Shown here in pieces: positions 13,284 through 26,021 of a stretch of 64,000 nt of DNA; the stretch's first letter is position 1, and each line of letters starts with the position of its first letter. Below the pieces are notes generated by a model that ran no database searches, was not told the origin of the DNA, and saw only the letters and a list, made by a program, of their open reading frames with translations. Source of the DNA: Epiperipatus broadwayi (Eukaryota > Onychophora > Udeonychophora > Euonychophora > Peripatidae); the NCBI GenBank assembly GCA_028023455.1, contig JAQFVV010012442.1, positions 1,586,903 to 1,650,902 on the forward strand. The letters are read 5' to 3'. Made by a program: the position numbers and the translations under genes.

Positions 13284-15439
13284 TATTATTCATTGAGAGT
13301 ATACAAATTGAATTTGTCATGAACATAATTTTATTTGAATTATGTTTCTAATGTTAAGAGAACATCAAAAATTACTTCGTTAAAAATAATTAAAGTTATT
13401 TAACTGTGTGTAAACATTAAAAGCCAAAGCGAAACTAGTCAATAAAATAAATAATCAAACTTACTCCAAATTCTAGGCTAGTTGTGAATTTGGTGTAAGT
13501 TGATTAACTACTTGTTATAAGATGATTTGGGAAAATCCATTTATGTGGAAGATCACTTGTTTTATGCATAATCAATTAAAATGACTAGATTGTTTGCGTT
13601 TTTTTAAAGAGAAGATTAAAATTAAATCTATTTTGTATGATGTTTTGGATTGACATAAAATCCTTTATCTACTCATGATGTCATGAATGTTATCTTTATG
13701 TATTATCTTTATTTTAAATTTAGTTTCTCATGTTTAATTTAAATTGGAAATTTATAATTGTAATTTAATGAGACATTATCTTAGGAGTAAGATTATGCGT
13801 TATTGCATTCACTTTGTTTGTTAGGTTTCAAAAATTAACAGAAGAACAGAATTATAAATAACTAGATTATTCATCATATTAGAATATGAGATATAATTTA
13901 TTCATAAAGTTATTTGTGCAATAATTGCTACATTTAAGAACAAATCATCATTTTAAGAAAGAACTATGTGGCAATCATAAAAGAAGACATGTTTTCATTT
14001 AATAAAAGGTAATTCTGATATTATATCTGATCATTTTGTAAAGATTACCAAGATTATTATAAGATTGTGGAATTTGTTAATGAACAAGATTTAATGTAAC
14101 CACCTAACTCTTTTGTTCCATGTGTTTAAATATTAAAAGATGTTGTATTTTAAAAGAAAGAATATGAAAACTATCTTCCTTTTAATTTACTGAGTTATTG
14201 CATTCATTTTATAAATGTTTATTTACCATTATTATTACTTTTATTTTTGGTTAATCATATGATTTTTAAACCTGATATTATCCAGTATTATATTGATATT
14301 AAAAGCTTATTTAATTGTGGGCTAGTTGTGTTTCAGCTGTTCTTATCTTTGTGTTACAAAAGTTAATAATTTCCTGTTTGATCAATTTAGGTTTTTTCGA
14401 TTGTTCAGTTTGATTGTCCATGTAATGTTGAGGAATTTTTTATTTCCTTTGATACAATTTCTATCTCTGTTCAGCTTGCACGGCTGTTGCTTTCATTTGG
14501 TAAGAGGTTACAAATGATTCCCTAGCTGTTTTTCTACTACTCTTTGCATGTGTTAGTTAATAATTGTAGAATTCAGTTGGTTGAGAGTTTCAGTAATTGT
14601 TAGTTGTTGTCTATATTCTCATGTTTTCTTCACTGGTCATATGAATATTTCTACTAACATAAACATGTAAATATCATCTGTTTTAATAGTTAATTGAGAA
14701 GAATTACAGATTTCATCACATATAAATTAATAAAGCACTATGGCTTTAGAAAAAGCTAATGTAATATAATTCTTGGTTTAAATGCAGATAAGAAATTACT
14801 TTTAACATTTGAGATGATTTCAGTTTGTACTGGAAATTTTTAAAATTATTATTTAGCTGTTGACATCACATTTGATTATGCATACAAAACAATTACAATT
14901 TACCATTTACATTTTTAATTTATTGTACATCAATGTGGAAATCTATAAATACTGAGATAACTTTAATCTTGCATTTTTATGACTATTAGATAACCAGATA
15001 TATTTATCACAGGACACAGTTATATTTCATGATTATATTCACAATAACAAGACTGAAATTAATCCATGTATTATTTGAGAAAAATACATCTGAGCCATAA
15101 CATTAGCTTATATTTATATGGCAGTAAAAATGTTGGTTAATAGGATAGTCTTGATGTAAGATAATTGTTTTCCCAAGATTGATTTTTAACCCATTTACAA
15201 AATATTACCTTTTTAAAATCTTTATTGTGTGTGCCTTAAATATTTATAATAGTCAATGCCCTTTTTCACTATAGAGGGATCTCTGAAACCTTAACAGAAC
15301 ATAGAAACTTTATAAAATAAAAGAGTGGCCAGTCACCTTATCTTTAATGTAAATTACCACTTATATATGTGAAAAAAGACATTGTTTGACTGCTATAAGT
15401 TACATTAAAGCCTTTCTCTAAAAGTATTTATATACTTAT
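13281..15439. other. AT-rich non-coding DNA
   Basis: No gene recognised. An open frame at 14326-14517 has a Phe/Leu-rich composition but no motif, and I do not support it as a gene. Confidence 0.55.
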
Positions 15440-16330
15440 TATGTGCTTAATAAATAATCACAAATTTAACCTTTTTGCATTCTGCTAACATTCTGACAGA
15501 TTTTTTTGTTCTCATTAGATTTAAACTTTCACTTTAATATTAAACCATTATAATTTATCAGATATAATAAATTTAACTTCTTTCAATAGATATTTTTCAT
15601 TAGAAATTAAATAAATTTTAAGAAATCACATTTGATTTTTGGGATTATTTTAAAAATTACATTTTAATCAAAACAAAGTCTTGTTATTTTATCAAATTTC
15701 AGGTGGATCAGATTCAATTTGCAAAATGAAGAAAACGATTCTTTACTTAATGTTTGATTTAAAAATCTGAACAAATTCTTTTAATACCTAAAAAGTTTAT
15801 TATTTTATGCTTTAAACGTTTAATATTTTTTTTGTAATTTTTATGATATTACTAAATACTATAAAAATCTATTGAGTGACAGAATTTCTAGACAGATGTT
15901 TCTCTCATGACCACAATCTTTATTGAAACAATATTCAAAAAATATACTCTTATATTTAAAAATTAAACATTTCTGTAAAAAATAAATTTGTAATAATATA
16001 TATTTGGATTTCTAATAATCATTATACAATTATGATACAAAAATAATTATAAACTTTCCAAAAAATGAAGTTTTAGACCATCATAATATTTTCTTGAAGT
16101 AATCTTGCAAAATTTGAGGTCACAAATTATATAAAGGATACCTATCATCATGGAGCTTAAGAAACTTTGAAGAACAACATATTCAAATTTCCAACTAATT
16201 TTTGGATATTTTTTTTTAAATTTAAATATTAGAAAATAAATATACATGAATTTTGAAGGTGTATAAAGAGAAAAGCTTCAGAAAATTTCTCAGCAAAAGG
16301 CTACAAATTCAAATACAATTTTCTGGCCCA
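15440..16330 (+). repeat. Direct duplication, copy A
   Basis: This segment recurs about 2.0-2.1 kb downstream. Shared landmarks in the same order include ACATTCTGACA (15488 and 17559), TTTAATATTAAACCA, AGATATTTTT, ATTCAATTTGCAAA and AAATTTCTCAG. Divergence and small indels indicate an old event. It could be a segmental tandem duplication or two copies of an unrecognised transposon; no terminal repeats or coding remnants decide this. Confidence 0.75.
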
Positions 16331-17499
16331 AGACAGTTTTGTAATTATAAACAGAAAAGTTAAAATATCAAATGACATTATTTTATTAAACTATAACTTA
16401 TTAATTTATAGGCAATTAGCTTAAACTATTATTCAATATCTAAAATTAATTAGCATAAAAATAAATTTGAAATCGAAATGTGTAATACTTTCAAAAGATT
16501 TAATAACATCTAAATAATATTTATCTCCCATACAGTTTAATTTTTTTAAGTAATATGTAAATAAGCAAAGAAAAATATAAAATAATTATAAAGAAAACGT
16601 ATACAATTAAAAATGTATAAGGTCAAATAATTCATTCTATACTTATTTACAATTGTGTTCTTACATTCAGGATTTAATTAATTAATTGGTTATTATTAAT
16701 TGAATAAGATATCTTATTGATATTGCATCACAGTCAATTTAGTTTTTGGTACTTTTTATTTATTTTGATTCTTTTCTTCTTGGTTTTATGACCATGTGTT
16801 CTATTTATAATTTTAAGTCAGAAATATTTTTTTTTGCAAATCATCTGGGAATATATATCAAATGATTATGGCATCTATTTAATTCATGAGTGATTTTTAA
16901 CAAGACTAGAGATTTCTTATATTTTCCTGGTCTGAACATATTTCTCAAACTATCACAGCCAATATAAAGAAAATGTATAAAGAATTTAATTTTAAAATTA
17001 GCATTAAACAAAGATGTATATTTGTTTCAATATTGTTTTCAAATCATTGTGTCAGTGGTGTTACAAATTGCTTGTAGCCAGGTTAATAAATCAGAGGTTA
17101 AAATGTCATAATCACTTTGATAGTCAATTTTAATTTAAGATATTAGCAGTGAAATGAAAAAAAATACTTATTTAGATTTTGGATTCATAACTCTCTGCTG
17201 ATTTTGCATTTTTTCCATAATGTATTAAATATTTGCAATAGAACATCAAAAGTCTATGATTTATTGCTTAATATTAAAATAATTACCTTAAAAAAGTAAT
17301 AAAAATAACACTATTTTTGTGTGATTTGTTATCAATTTGAGTCTGAATAAGTTTAAATATATCCATAGTATTTTAGTATTTTAAGTGATAAGGGAGACAG
17401 AGATATTTAGATACATCATAAACTCTGATATACACCTATTGATTTTATGACTACAAATAAATTATCTGAATATAAATTTTTATTTTAACTAATTTATTG
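16331..17499. other. AT-rich spacer between duplicated segments
   Basis: No coding or structural feature recognised. Confidence 0.5.
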
Positions 17500-18027
17500 T
17501 ACAAAAGTGATTCTTTAATATCATATTGATCAACATTTACCTCTCCTGCACTCCACCAACATTCTGACATATTTCTTTGTTCTCACTGGATTTAAGCTTT
17601 GAACTTTCATTTTAATATTAAACCAATATTATTTATCATGATATAATAAATTTGACATCATTTGATAGATATTTTTGTTTAAAAATTAAATAAATTAAAA
17701 AACATCACATTTCATTGTCAGAATTATTTAAAAAATTAGATTTTAATCAAACAAAATACTATCACAGCATCAAACTTCAGGGGAAATTGATTCAATTTGC
17801 AAATTGAATGAAATCTTTTTTTCTTTAATGTTTGTTTTTTAAATGAATTATTTTTAATATCTATTAAATCTATTAGTTTATCCTTTCAAAATTTAATTTG
17901 TTTTGTTAATTGTTATGATATCACTAAATATTACAACAGTCAGTGGTGCAAAATCATTTCTAGATGGTTGTACTTCCCTGATCATATTCTTTTATATTTA
18001 AGAATAAAACATTTGTGTAAAAAATAA

Positions 18028-18084
<57 letters not shown>

Positions 18085-18270
18085 AATGATTAGGCATTAA
18101 TGTATGGTTTCAGTTACTTTGAAATGTTTGCTTAATCGATTTTCATGACATCTTATGATTTTTTTTTTTAAAATTAAAATATTACAAAATAAGTATGCTT
18201 GAATTTTAAAGCTGTAAAGAAAAAAAAATAGTAAAATTTCTCAGTAGAAGACAAAAAATGAAAATTTAAT
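17500..18270 (+). repeat. Direct duplication, copy B
   Basis: Partner of 15440-16330. It differs by a long (TA)n expansion (18029-18080) where copy A has only a short AATATATAT stretch near 15995, so the microsatellite grew in one copy after the duplication. Confidence 0.75.
18029..18080. repeat. (TA)n microsatellite
   Basis: About 26 uninterrupted TA units inside duplicated segment B. Confidence 0.97.
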
Positions 18271-18737
18271 TTCTAGATTTCTCTTATGTGGATTCATTGC
18301 TTGGATAAATTGCTCAGTTAAGAATGTTATAAACATATTTTATTTACAATGTAATGCAAAATTTCATCTTCATTTTAAGGAACACTAGACAGTAATAAAA
18401 ATTTTTAACAGAATATTAAAGACATTGAACTGGAATTCCATTGGTTAAAACTTCATTTATATGGTAAAAATATATTTCAAAAACATTCTAAATATCTGAC
18501 TTTGTTTTTATTAGAGTGATATAGCATTGAGTAGAATTTATTGGAGAACTACACTAAGACATTGTTTTGAAGCATTTCTGAAAGAAGGGTTGGTTATATA
18601 AAAGACTAAATGACCACATCCTAAAATATAAATATAAATATGAACTTCATATTTTATTTAATGTCCATGTTAAATTTATTCAGACTCATCAATTGGTTTA
18701 TAAATTTATTTTGAGAAAATTCACTTCCACTTTTTTC

Positions 18738-18909
<172 letters not shown>

Positions 18910-18990
18910 GTAGAGTGAATGGCTGTAGGGAGTTTAAAAGTCTGTGTTCAAATCCCTATATTACATCTAGACCACAAGTAGTTTTGCAAA
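18910..18990 (+). repeat. Possible tRNA-derived SINE fragment
   Basis: Directly after the (TTA)n tract comes a short higher-complexity segment with TGTTCAAATCCC at about 18945-18956, close to the B-box consensus GGTTCGANTCC of RNA polymerase III promoters. About 25 bases upstream, TGGCTGTAGGG is only a weak A-box match. SINEs are often bordered by simple repeats. No tail, target duplication or second copy was found, so this is tentative. Confidence 0.28.
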
Positions 18991-19483
18991 ATAAAAAATA
19001 CAAATTGCAGATATAACAAATTGGAGAAAAAACATTCTAAGATGGAAATTAAAAAGATTTGCATTTGAAAATGATAAAATTACAAAAACAAACTAATAAA
19101 TAATTGTTGAATGCTGTGTTTTGTTTTACATTTTTGTTTAGCAATTTTAATGCAAAAGTTAAAAATCTTTTTAGGCTTCCCATTCTATTTTTTTTTCAAT
19201 AAAGGTTTGTTTTTTACAAAAAGTATAATAAAATCCATATAATTAAGTAATTAGAAAAAAATAGCTTTATATTTAAAATTAATGTTCAAATATGAAAATG
19301 TGTATCAGATGTAGTTTAATAAACTTTTTAATTAAAAAAGAATAATTATTAATATTTATAGTTATTTATGAGTGTTTTTTTTATTGTTTAAAAATATTGA
19401 ATGTTTTACCCTATACATTTTAAAGAAAATATTAAGGTGTCAGTCAATTTTCCTCATCGTTGACTATGTGTGCAAGAGAAGGA

Positions 19484-20790
19484 AATCTCAGCTGGTTGTT
19501 ATACAGCTTGACTTTGCTGGAAGCCTTCAACTGCATCAAAAATCAACATACTGTTTGATGTACTAGAGAGGCTTAAAATGTCCATGGCACACCTCCAACT
19601 TATAGAAAAACTCCTGTACAATCAGGAGTTTTTTCTCTCATTGGATGGTCAAGTCCTCCAGGATTTAGGCCCTGTGTTTCCATCCCACAGGGCTTGCCAC
19701 TAAGCACCCTCTTCTTCATTACCTATGTGAACATGTTGCTGCTAAGCATTGAGGCTGCCCTCCTTTTGCTTGAAGTGAGAATTCACCACATCACCTATAT
19801 ACATGATGGTGTGGTGTTCCTCCCTTCTTGCAATGAGATCATAAGAATTGTGGAGCTCCAAGACCAATTCCCTTGCTAATTTGGTCTGAGGGTCAATGAA
19901 AGCAAGTCTGCAATGTGGTCCATCTTGACAGCAAAGCAAATCCAGGGCAGATTCAAAGTGGCTCTCCAGAGCTTAGTTGGATTCCATATTGCTTATCTCC
20001 CCTTGGTTATGAGGAGAAACATGAAAAACATGCTTCTCTCCAAAATAGAAAACACAATTACTTCACTTTCGAAAATATAAATATCCCTATTGGGCAAGAT
20101 CACCCTGCTTAATGCAATCATGCTCCCTAAAATAATTCCAATGTTTGGCCAGCTTTGTCCCAACCAACACCTTTGTCAAAGGATTGAGACTCTTTGTAGC
20201 AGACTGTTGAGAGAAAGGGGGCCCTGTCATCAGCCTGAACCTATAGCATAAACCAAAACCCTTGAATGGATTGGCCCTACATGCCATTAGGGTATTCCAA
20301 GTTCAAAAAACACACAATGTCTTAGTAAGATTGTTGAATATACAGGCTGATATTGAATATCCTCTTCCAAAAGAGAAGGATGAGCCCATGGATAGATCCA
20401 TGCCCAGATGCAGAAGCTTCTGGTTTCAACAATAGATAACCACTATCCTGACAAACATTAAGGCCTCCAGTTCATTTTTTGAATTGAAGTTGTCCTACTG
20501 GGACACAACCCCCTGATGTTTGGGAAGAAAATGAATTCCCACATTCTGTTCTCAGTATCAGTTTTCAGGCTTGTTAAATGGACAAAGTTCCTCAAACTCG
20601 AGCCTGAGTATGTAGACTTCCTGCTCAAGGTCAACCTCAGGCCTTTGCCACAGTGTCTTTCCTGTTCCATCAAAGAGGATTTAATATTGAAACTTCTGCT
20701 GGATGTGTAGCAAGCAGGAGAAGACCATGGATCATATCTTACTTCATTGCGAGTCAGGTCATGTGTTCAGGACCTGGTTCTGGGGAGGTT
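19484..20790 (+). pseudogene. Reverse transcriptase ORF2 remnant
   Basis: Broken coding sequence for the RT part of a LINE ORF2. Recognisable blocks are motif A remnant VVIQLDFAGS near 19494-19523 (the catalytic Asp of LD is kept, the FD part is lost), then GLPLSTLFFITYVN near 19690-19733 (matching QGPPLSALLFIIYVN of the other LINE), YIHDGVVFLPS near 19796-19828 (matching YMDDIVIFLPS, with the second box Asp replaced by Gly), and a CWMC-x8-H-x4-C motif starting at 20697. Stops and frameshifts occur throughout. The loss of catalytic residues means it is inactive. Confidence 0.8.
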
Positions 20791-21098
20791 GTCCATCCAC
20801 AACCTTGCTAGTGTAATGCTTACCCAGACCTTTTAATGAAAGTTTTTTTGCCAACCGACAGCTTGTGACCTACATCAACTATGGGATCTGGACAATATAA
20901 TACAAAGAAGAAGCCATGGACCATATCTTACTTCATTGTGAGTCAGGTCATGTGTTCAGGACCTGGTTCTGGGGAGGTTGTCCATCCACAACCTTGCTAG
21001 TGTAATGCTTACCCAGACCTTTTAACAAAAGTTTTTTTGCCAACAGACAGCTTGTGACCTACATCAACTATGGGATCTGTACAATACAATGCAAAAGT
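20721..21098 (+). repeat. 189-bp tandem duplication in LINE
   Basis: The zinc-motif region is duplicated in tandem: CATATCTTACTTCATTG, CAGGTCATGTGTTCAGG and ACCTACATCAACTATGGG each recur 189 bases later with few mismatches. The second copy repeats the His and last Cys of the zinc motif without the first CWMC, so it cannot form a complete second finger. Confidence 0.9.
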
Positions 21099-21279
21099 AT
21101 TGTTCGAGAAGGAAACAGATCTCTGTCCAGAAAATCTCCTGATAAAATGCTTCAAGAAAGCCAGACAAATTGATAAAATAACTTGTCCTGACTGATTGGC
21201 AGAACAGACTTGGGGTTAATTGAAGATATATAAAAAATACCATCACTTAATTCAAATACCTCTGTGCCAGATTACCTTA

Positions 21280-21680
21280 TAACTGATGATTATGGATTTT
21301 TAATCCTTGCCTCAAAACTTTAATCTGTAATTTACCCATCCAGCAGTATGGAATCTTATTTACTGAGCTTCCAGTTATTCAGCTAAGTTCCAGTGGGTAC
21401 CCATCTAATGTTAAAATTGATTACAGTTCTTCCCACCTTGCTTTCAAGAACTTTGGTTTGTAATTTGCCCATCCAGCAGTGTAGACTCTTATTTGTTGAA
21501 CTTCTGGTTTTTAATCAAGTTTTAGTGAGTATTTGACTGACCTTAAAACTGATTATGGATGTTCCAACCTTCCTTTCAAGAATGTTAGACTGTAACTTAC
21601 CTGTCCAGCAATATGGACTATCACTTGTTGAGCTTTCAGTTATTTTGCCAAGTTCCAGTATGTACCCATCTGCCTTATAA
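21280..21680 (+). repeat. About 133-bp tandem repeat (3 units) in LINE 3' UTR
   Basis: Three diverged units aligned on CCAGCAGTATGGA (about 21340), CCAGCAGTGTAGA (about 21473) and CCAGCAATATGGA (about 21605), each followed by CTTATTTACTGAGCTTC-like and AAGTTCCAGT-like blocks. Tandem repeats in the 3' UTR are known from several LINE families. Confidence 0.85.
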
Positions 21681-22255
21681 TATCAGATTCAGCGAACCAT
21701 CAAATTTTATGTACGGTTTATAATTTGTACATCCCTTTGTACTTGTCTAGATTGGGTCACCAATAGAACCTAGTTTTCCAATCATTCAAGCATTCCATTA
21801 TTTAAAATGCATCAAGACCATGGGTCAAATTGTACCTTGCTTTCACTTTTGTTGTTATACACAAATTGTATCTATTAATCTCATGTAACTTAATGATTTA
21901 TAATGTCAACTCAGATTGTATTTTTATTTAGGCCTATGTAATCATGTCCTTTGAATGTTAGAGAACAATATAAGCCAGTTCTCACTTTATGTTAACACTG
22001 GTTGTCCTCAATGGTGGATGGTTTATTATGACTTGATAATTAATTATCTACCCCCAATTCTTATTTGATATACTGTTCAATTTAAATTCAGTGTTCAATT
22101 TATCTTCAGTGACTATGTTATTGCCAGGGATTTCTCTTATGTAACACAAGAAACACTCAATACATAATACATGTAACCATCAGAGGTTACTTTCTTTTGT
22201 ATTCTTAATTTTGTACAATATGCTATAAATAAAGTGTCTTTTTGAAATGTAAAGT

Positions 22256-23371
22256 GATTATATCCATGCGGAGATAACTTATTGATTTTCATTGTTGCCA
22301 AAAAACTATAAATAAATATTATGTGGCAATCTCCCTGAAGTTAAACAAGTTTTCATTAACCTATAATATCTCTTTTGTTGGGTTTTTTAAACATTTAATG
22401 TGTGATGTTACCTTTTTATAATTTTTAATAAGAAAGTATTTTACTTATTAAAATGACCAATAAAGATTAACTTCACCAGGCTGAGAGTAAAAGTAAAATA
22501 TCTTGTTATTGCATTAAAAATTAAATTAACATTACTGTTTTACTTCCACTTATAGCCTGGGGCAGTTAAACTTAATTAGTTACTGTCCTAAATAAAATGT
22601 TTTTTTTTTTAATTAACAATTATCAATGGATAATTGTACACATTAAGAATTATATTTATTTCCTTAATTTGAATTATAATTTATTGATGTAATATCTAAT
22701 ATTTGTAAATAAAAAAATAACATCTGCATTACTAAAATATGTATCAGATGTTTTATATTTATTTTGCTTTTGTTTTTAATTAATTAATAATTATATTAAA
22801 ATACTATTTGAAATTAAATTATGATGTTATTGAATATTAAAATGATTTAAAATTTAAATATTTCTTTCACACTTAAACCTGATGTTCTTTAAAAATCAAA
22901 TAGCAATCTCTGGATATAAAAAACATTTGGTGTGGATATGTGCATACATTTTTATAATTGTTTAGATCATACAAGTTAAGAAAGTTATCATTAATTCCAC
23001 ACAAATTACTCATAAACATCCAAATAAGAATAACCACTACACTTATAGCATATGATGCCAAAGCATTGGTGATGACAAATGTTAATTTGACAAATGTTAA
23101 TTTGACAATTTCAACACTTTCTGGTACATGTATAGTTTTATAAATATTATAACATGTAGCTGTGTGCATATAGTGAGAAATATTGATGGCATCTCACATA
23201 ATTTTGGGTCACATGTGGTATTGTAATAATTAGTTTAATATTTCTTATATATTCTTTATAAATGCCATCTAATTTTATAATGTACTTTTTGTTAGTATTC
23301 ACTCAAATCTCACTGCTAATTATTTGATACTAAGATTATGTTCATTTAATTATAATTAAATCCAATAATAA
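22256..23371. other. AT-rich non-coding DNA
   Basis: No gene recognised. A 15-bp perfect tandem doublet, CAAATGTTAATTTGA, lies at about 23078-23108. Open frames on both strands overlap here and neither has a motif. Confidence 0.5.
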
Positions 23372-23379
23372 CATGTTTT
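23372..23379. repeat. 8-bp target duplication, left (Merlin-type element 1)
   Basis: CATGTTTT here against CCTGTTTT at 24993-25000, 7 of 8 identical. Eight bases is the size characteristic of Merlin insertions. Confidence 0.65.
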
Positions 23380-24992
23380 GGAAATCATCTGATATCCAGG
23401 CATGGCCACTTGATGGCATTGTTTATGTGTCAAAACACATAAAAATGTTGTTTACTGTGGCCAGGCTTATGGCTAATACAACATTTATATTGTATTACCC
23501 ATTGCAGGCCACTTTACATGACATTGCATAAAAACATTATGATCTGTTTTGTGCTTTGAGTCTATTTATGCATATTTGTTCTGTTGATAGCTGATTACCA
23601 TATCACTTGAGGGTGTTTTAATTGCAAATCAGTACAACTTTTCAAATCTCCATAATAGAGGTAATGTCATTTATATTTAAATAATGTTGTTAATTACTAA
23701 TAATTGTCATATGATTTCCACCCTTTACTAAAAAATATTAATAGATAAAAAATTGGCAAAGGGTATGTTCAATCACACTTCGACAAAGCTCACATACTAA
23801 GTCACATTTCAGCATGGAAAATATACGAGACCAATAAAATGTCTGAGAAGAATGTGCAATTTTTAAACTTTTTTTGGGTGAGTACAGAAAGTTAGTGTGT
23901 GTTCTTTTTCAGGCATATAATGTCCTCCCAAATACCAGACTGTTTTTAAAAAGTCCAAAGTTTGTGTATTTTTTATTTTATTAGAAATTGACAAGTTTTG
24001 GATTATCTTTTTTCAGCAGAGTTAAAATAAATTACTCTTTTTGTCTAGTTTTTGTTAATAATAACCAAGTATAACCCCCCCCCCCAAGCAGTTTATTGTA
24101 GAAGCCAAAAAAAAAGTGTTTAAAAAAATTATTGACTTTTTGTTACAATTATTTATCTGAGGGTGGGGGTGGTGGTTTCAAAACAATTTTTTACCCCTCC
24201 AAAAACACAAAAGTTTCTTTTGATTTAATAAGAAGAAAAACAATTTGGTCAACCAAAAAAAAAAAAAAAAGGTAAAACAAATTCAAAACAATTCTTAAAT
24301 AATTGTATTATATTTTTCAGCAGGGTTAAAACAAGTGGAGTTAAAATAAATTACTATTTTTGTTTACTTTTTGTTAATAATAACAAAGTATGAAAGCCCC
24401 CCCCCCCCCAAGCAGTTTATTATACAAGCCAAAAAAAAAAGTTAATTCAAACGAAATATAAATAAAGTAAAAAGTGAAAAAAAGTTGTTTAAAAAAATAT
24501 TATTGACTTTTTGTTAAATTATTTATCCAAGGATGGGGGTGGGGGTTTCAAAATAATTTTACCCCCGCCCCCCAAAAAAAACACAAAAGTTACTTTTGAT
24601 TTAATAAGAAGAAAAACAATTTAGTCAAACAAAAAAAAACAAGGTAGAACAAAGTTGAAACATATAATTGTATGATATTTTTTCGGCAGGGTTAACACAA
24701 GTTTTTTCATCAAGAAACAGTCAAAAGTTTTAAAATCAGAAAAAGAAACACAAAGTTAAATTACCAAAATTTGTTGAATAAAGAAAAATGTCAGGTTAAA
24801 AAAACAACAAAAATGAATATAAAAATTTGTTTAATAAAAAAAAATAATGTTATAAATGAAATAAAAAATTGTTTAATAAAAAAAATTATGTTATATAAAA
24901 AAAAAAGTTGCAGCCTGGTAATGTTACATTTGATTGATTTTGTATAGCATCAATGCCATCAAGGGACCATGCCTGGATTTCAGATGATTACC
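23380..24992. mobile_element. Non-autonomous Merlin-type DNA transposon (1.6 kb)
   Basis: Terminal inverted repeats of about 40 bp: left GGAAATCATCTGATATCCAG and right (reverse complement) GGTAATCATCTGAAATCCAG, both continuing into GCATGG and TGATGGCATTG. Ends begin GG(T/A) and are bordered by an 8-bp near-perfect direct repeat, as in the transposase-bearing Merlins at 33.1 and 38.9 kb. The inside has no transposase. It holds G/C homopolymer runs and an internally duplicated module: TTGTTAATAATAA, a run of C, then AAGCAGTTTATT occurs at about 24052-24095 and again at about 24370-24421. Similar homopolymer-rich modules occur in the arms of the larger Merlins. Confidence 0.8.
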
Positions 24993-25000
24993 CCTGTTTT
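24993..25000. repeat. 8-bp target duplication, right (Merlin-type element 1)
   Basis: CCTGTTTT, partner of 23372-23379. Confidence 0.65.
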
Positions 25001-26019
25001 TTCTTAGCATATTTTATGTAGTTTTCAAAAAATGCCACTATTTTCATAATTTATATGAAATATATACCCACCAAAAGAGAGATGGAATTAGATCTTTTGT
25101 TGAAATCCTAAATTAATCAAAAATAAAATACATATTATGTGTAAGTAAAAAACAAAGACAAATTGTTAACTTTTTCATGTTGCTACTAAGCTAGTAGTAA
25201 CTAACAAGCATCCTGAAGCTAAATAAGTTTTCACTCTATTAAACTATAAAAGAGCTCCTTTCGTGTGAATTTTTATTAAATCAATAGGGGTCCTTTTCTG
25301 AATAAAACCCATGTTCTTATATAAATTTATATTCCAAAATATAAATTTTGTAGGTGTGAAAATGTAAAAAATATTTTCTTTGATATCCTGAAAATAATAA
25401 TTAATATGTTCTAGACAGTTGTATATGTAAAATTAGATAATTTTATGACTTTTTAAATTGATAAATATATGATAAATATATTATATTCACGAAAACGGAG
25501 ATAATATAAATCAAGACATTCATTTTTTCATCAATGATAGTTATAAAACTTTTTATACTTCAGTATTACAAAGAGTCTTATTCAAGGTTGGTTTTTAAAA
25601 TAAATAATTATTATTTTTAAAATGTTTCTTTTTTAAAAAAAAAATCAGTATCTATTATAAAATTATATCTATTTTTGTTTGTTTTTAAAATAATATTATT
25701 TTCAGCTTTTCAAACATATTATTTCATTAAATCTGCTTGAGTCATAGGTACACCTTATGCATACATCATAGATTGTTTGTTAAAATTCGGTTTTCATTTT
25801 GAAGTTACAGAAAAACTAAGAGGATTATGCATGCATGTATACCATAGTTCTCTGCATCATTTTCTTTCTTTTCTGTACGTAGTGACCTTATTTTTGTCTG
25901 TCGAACAAAAAATGAATTTTTCATGAAATTTTTTTTGAGTAAGGTCAATTATTATTATTATTTTTTTCAATTTTTTAAATTGTAAGAAAGAAAAATCACG
26001 GAAAAAAACTAGACTGACA
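25001..26019. other. AT-rich DNA upstream of piggyBac remnant
   Basis: No coding motif. It may include the 5' part of the piggyBac element at 26.0 kb, but I could not identify a TTAA-bounded terminal repeat. Confidence 0.4.
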
Positions 26020-26021
26020 AA

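Larger units (their letters stand above)
19430..22255 (+). mobile_element. 5'-truncated degenerate LINE fragment
   Basis: A clearly more GC-rich island than its flanks, with LINE order: RT motif A remnant, RT palm and YxDD remnant, C-terminal zinc motif, long 3' UTR. It ends around AATAAAGTGTC (about 22226), a plausible polyadenylation signal. The RT begins in mid-domain, so the copy is 5'-truncated, the usual outcome of incomplete target-primed reverse transcription. It resembles the 5.7-11.5 kb LINE in motif spacing but is diverged in sequence and base composition, so it is a related family rather than the same one. No convincing target duplication was found. Confidence 0.8.

Noticed and set aside
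13148-13351. Open frame with alternating Ile-Tyr
   Set aside because: Produced by (CA)n(TA)n. The same applies to the frames at 49217-49399 and 49277-49525.
24060-24420. Runs of C and G as possible regulatory G-quadruplex sites
   Set aside because: They are homopolymer tracts repeated as part of a Merlin-type module; single long runs without the four-tract pattern do not support a quadruplex claim.
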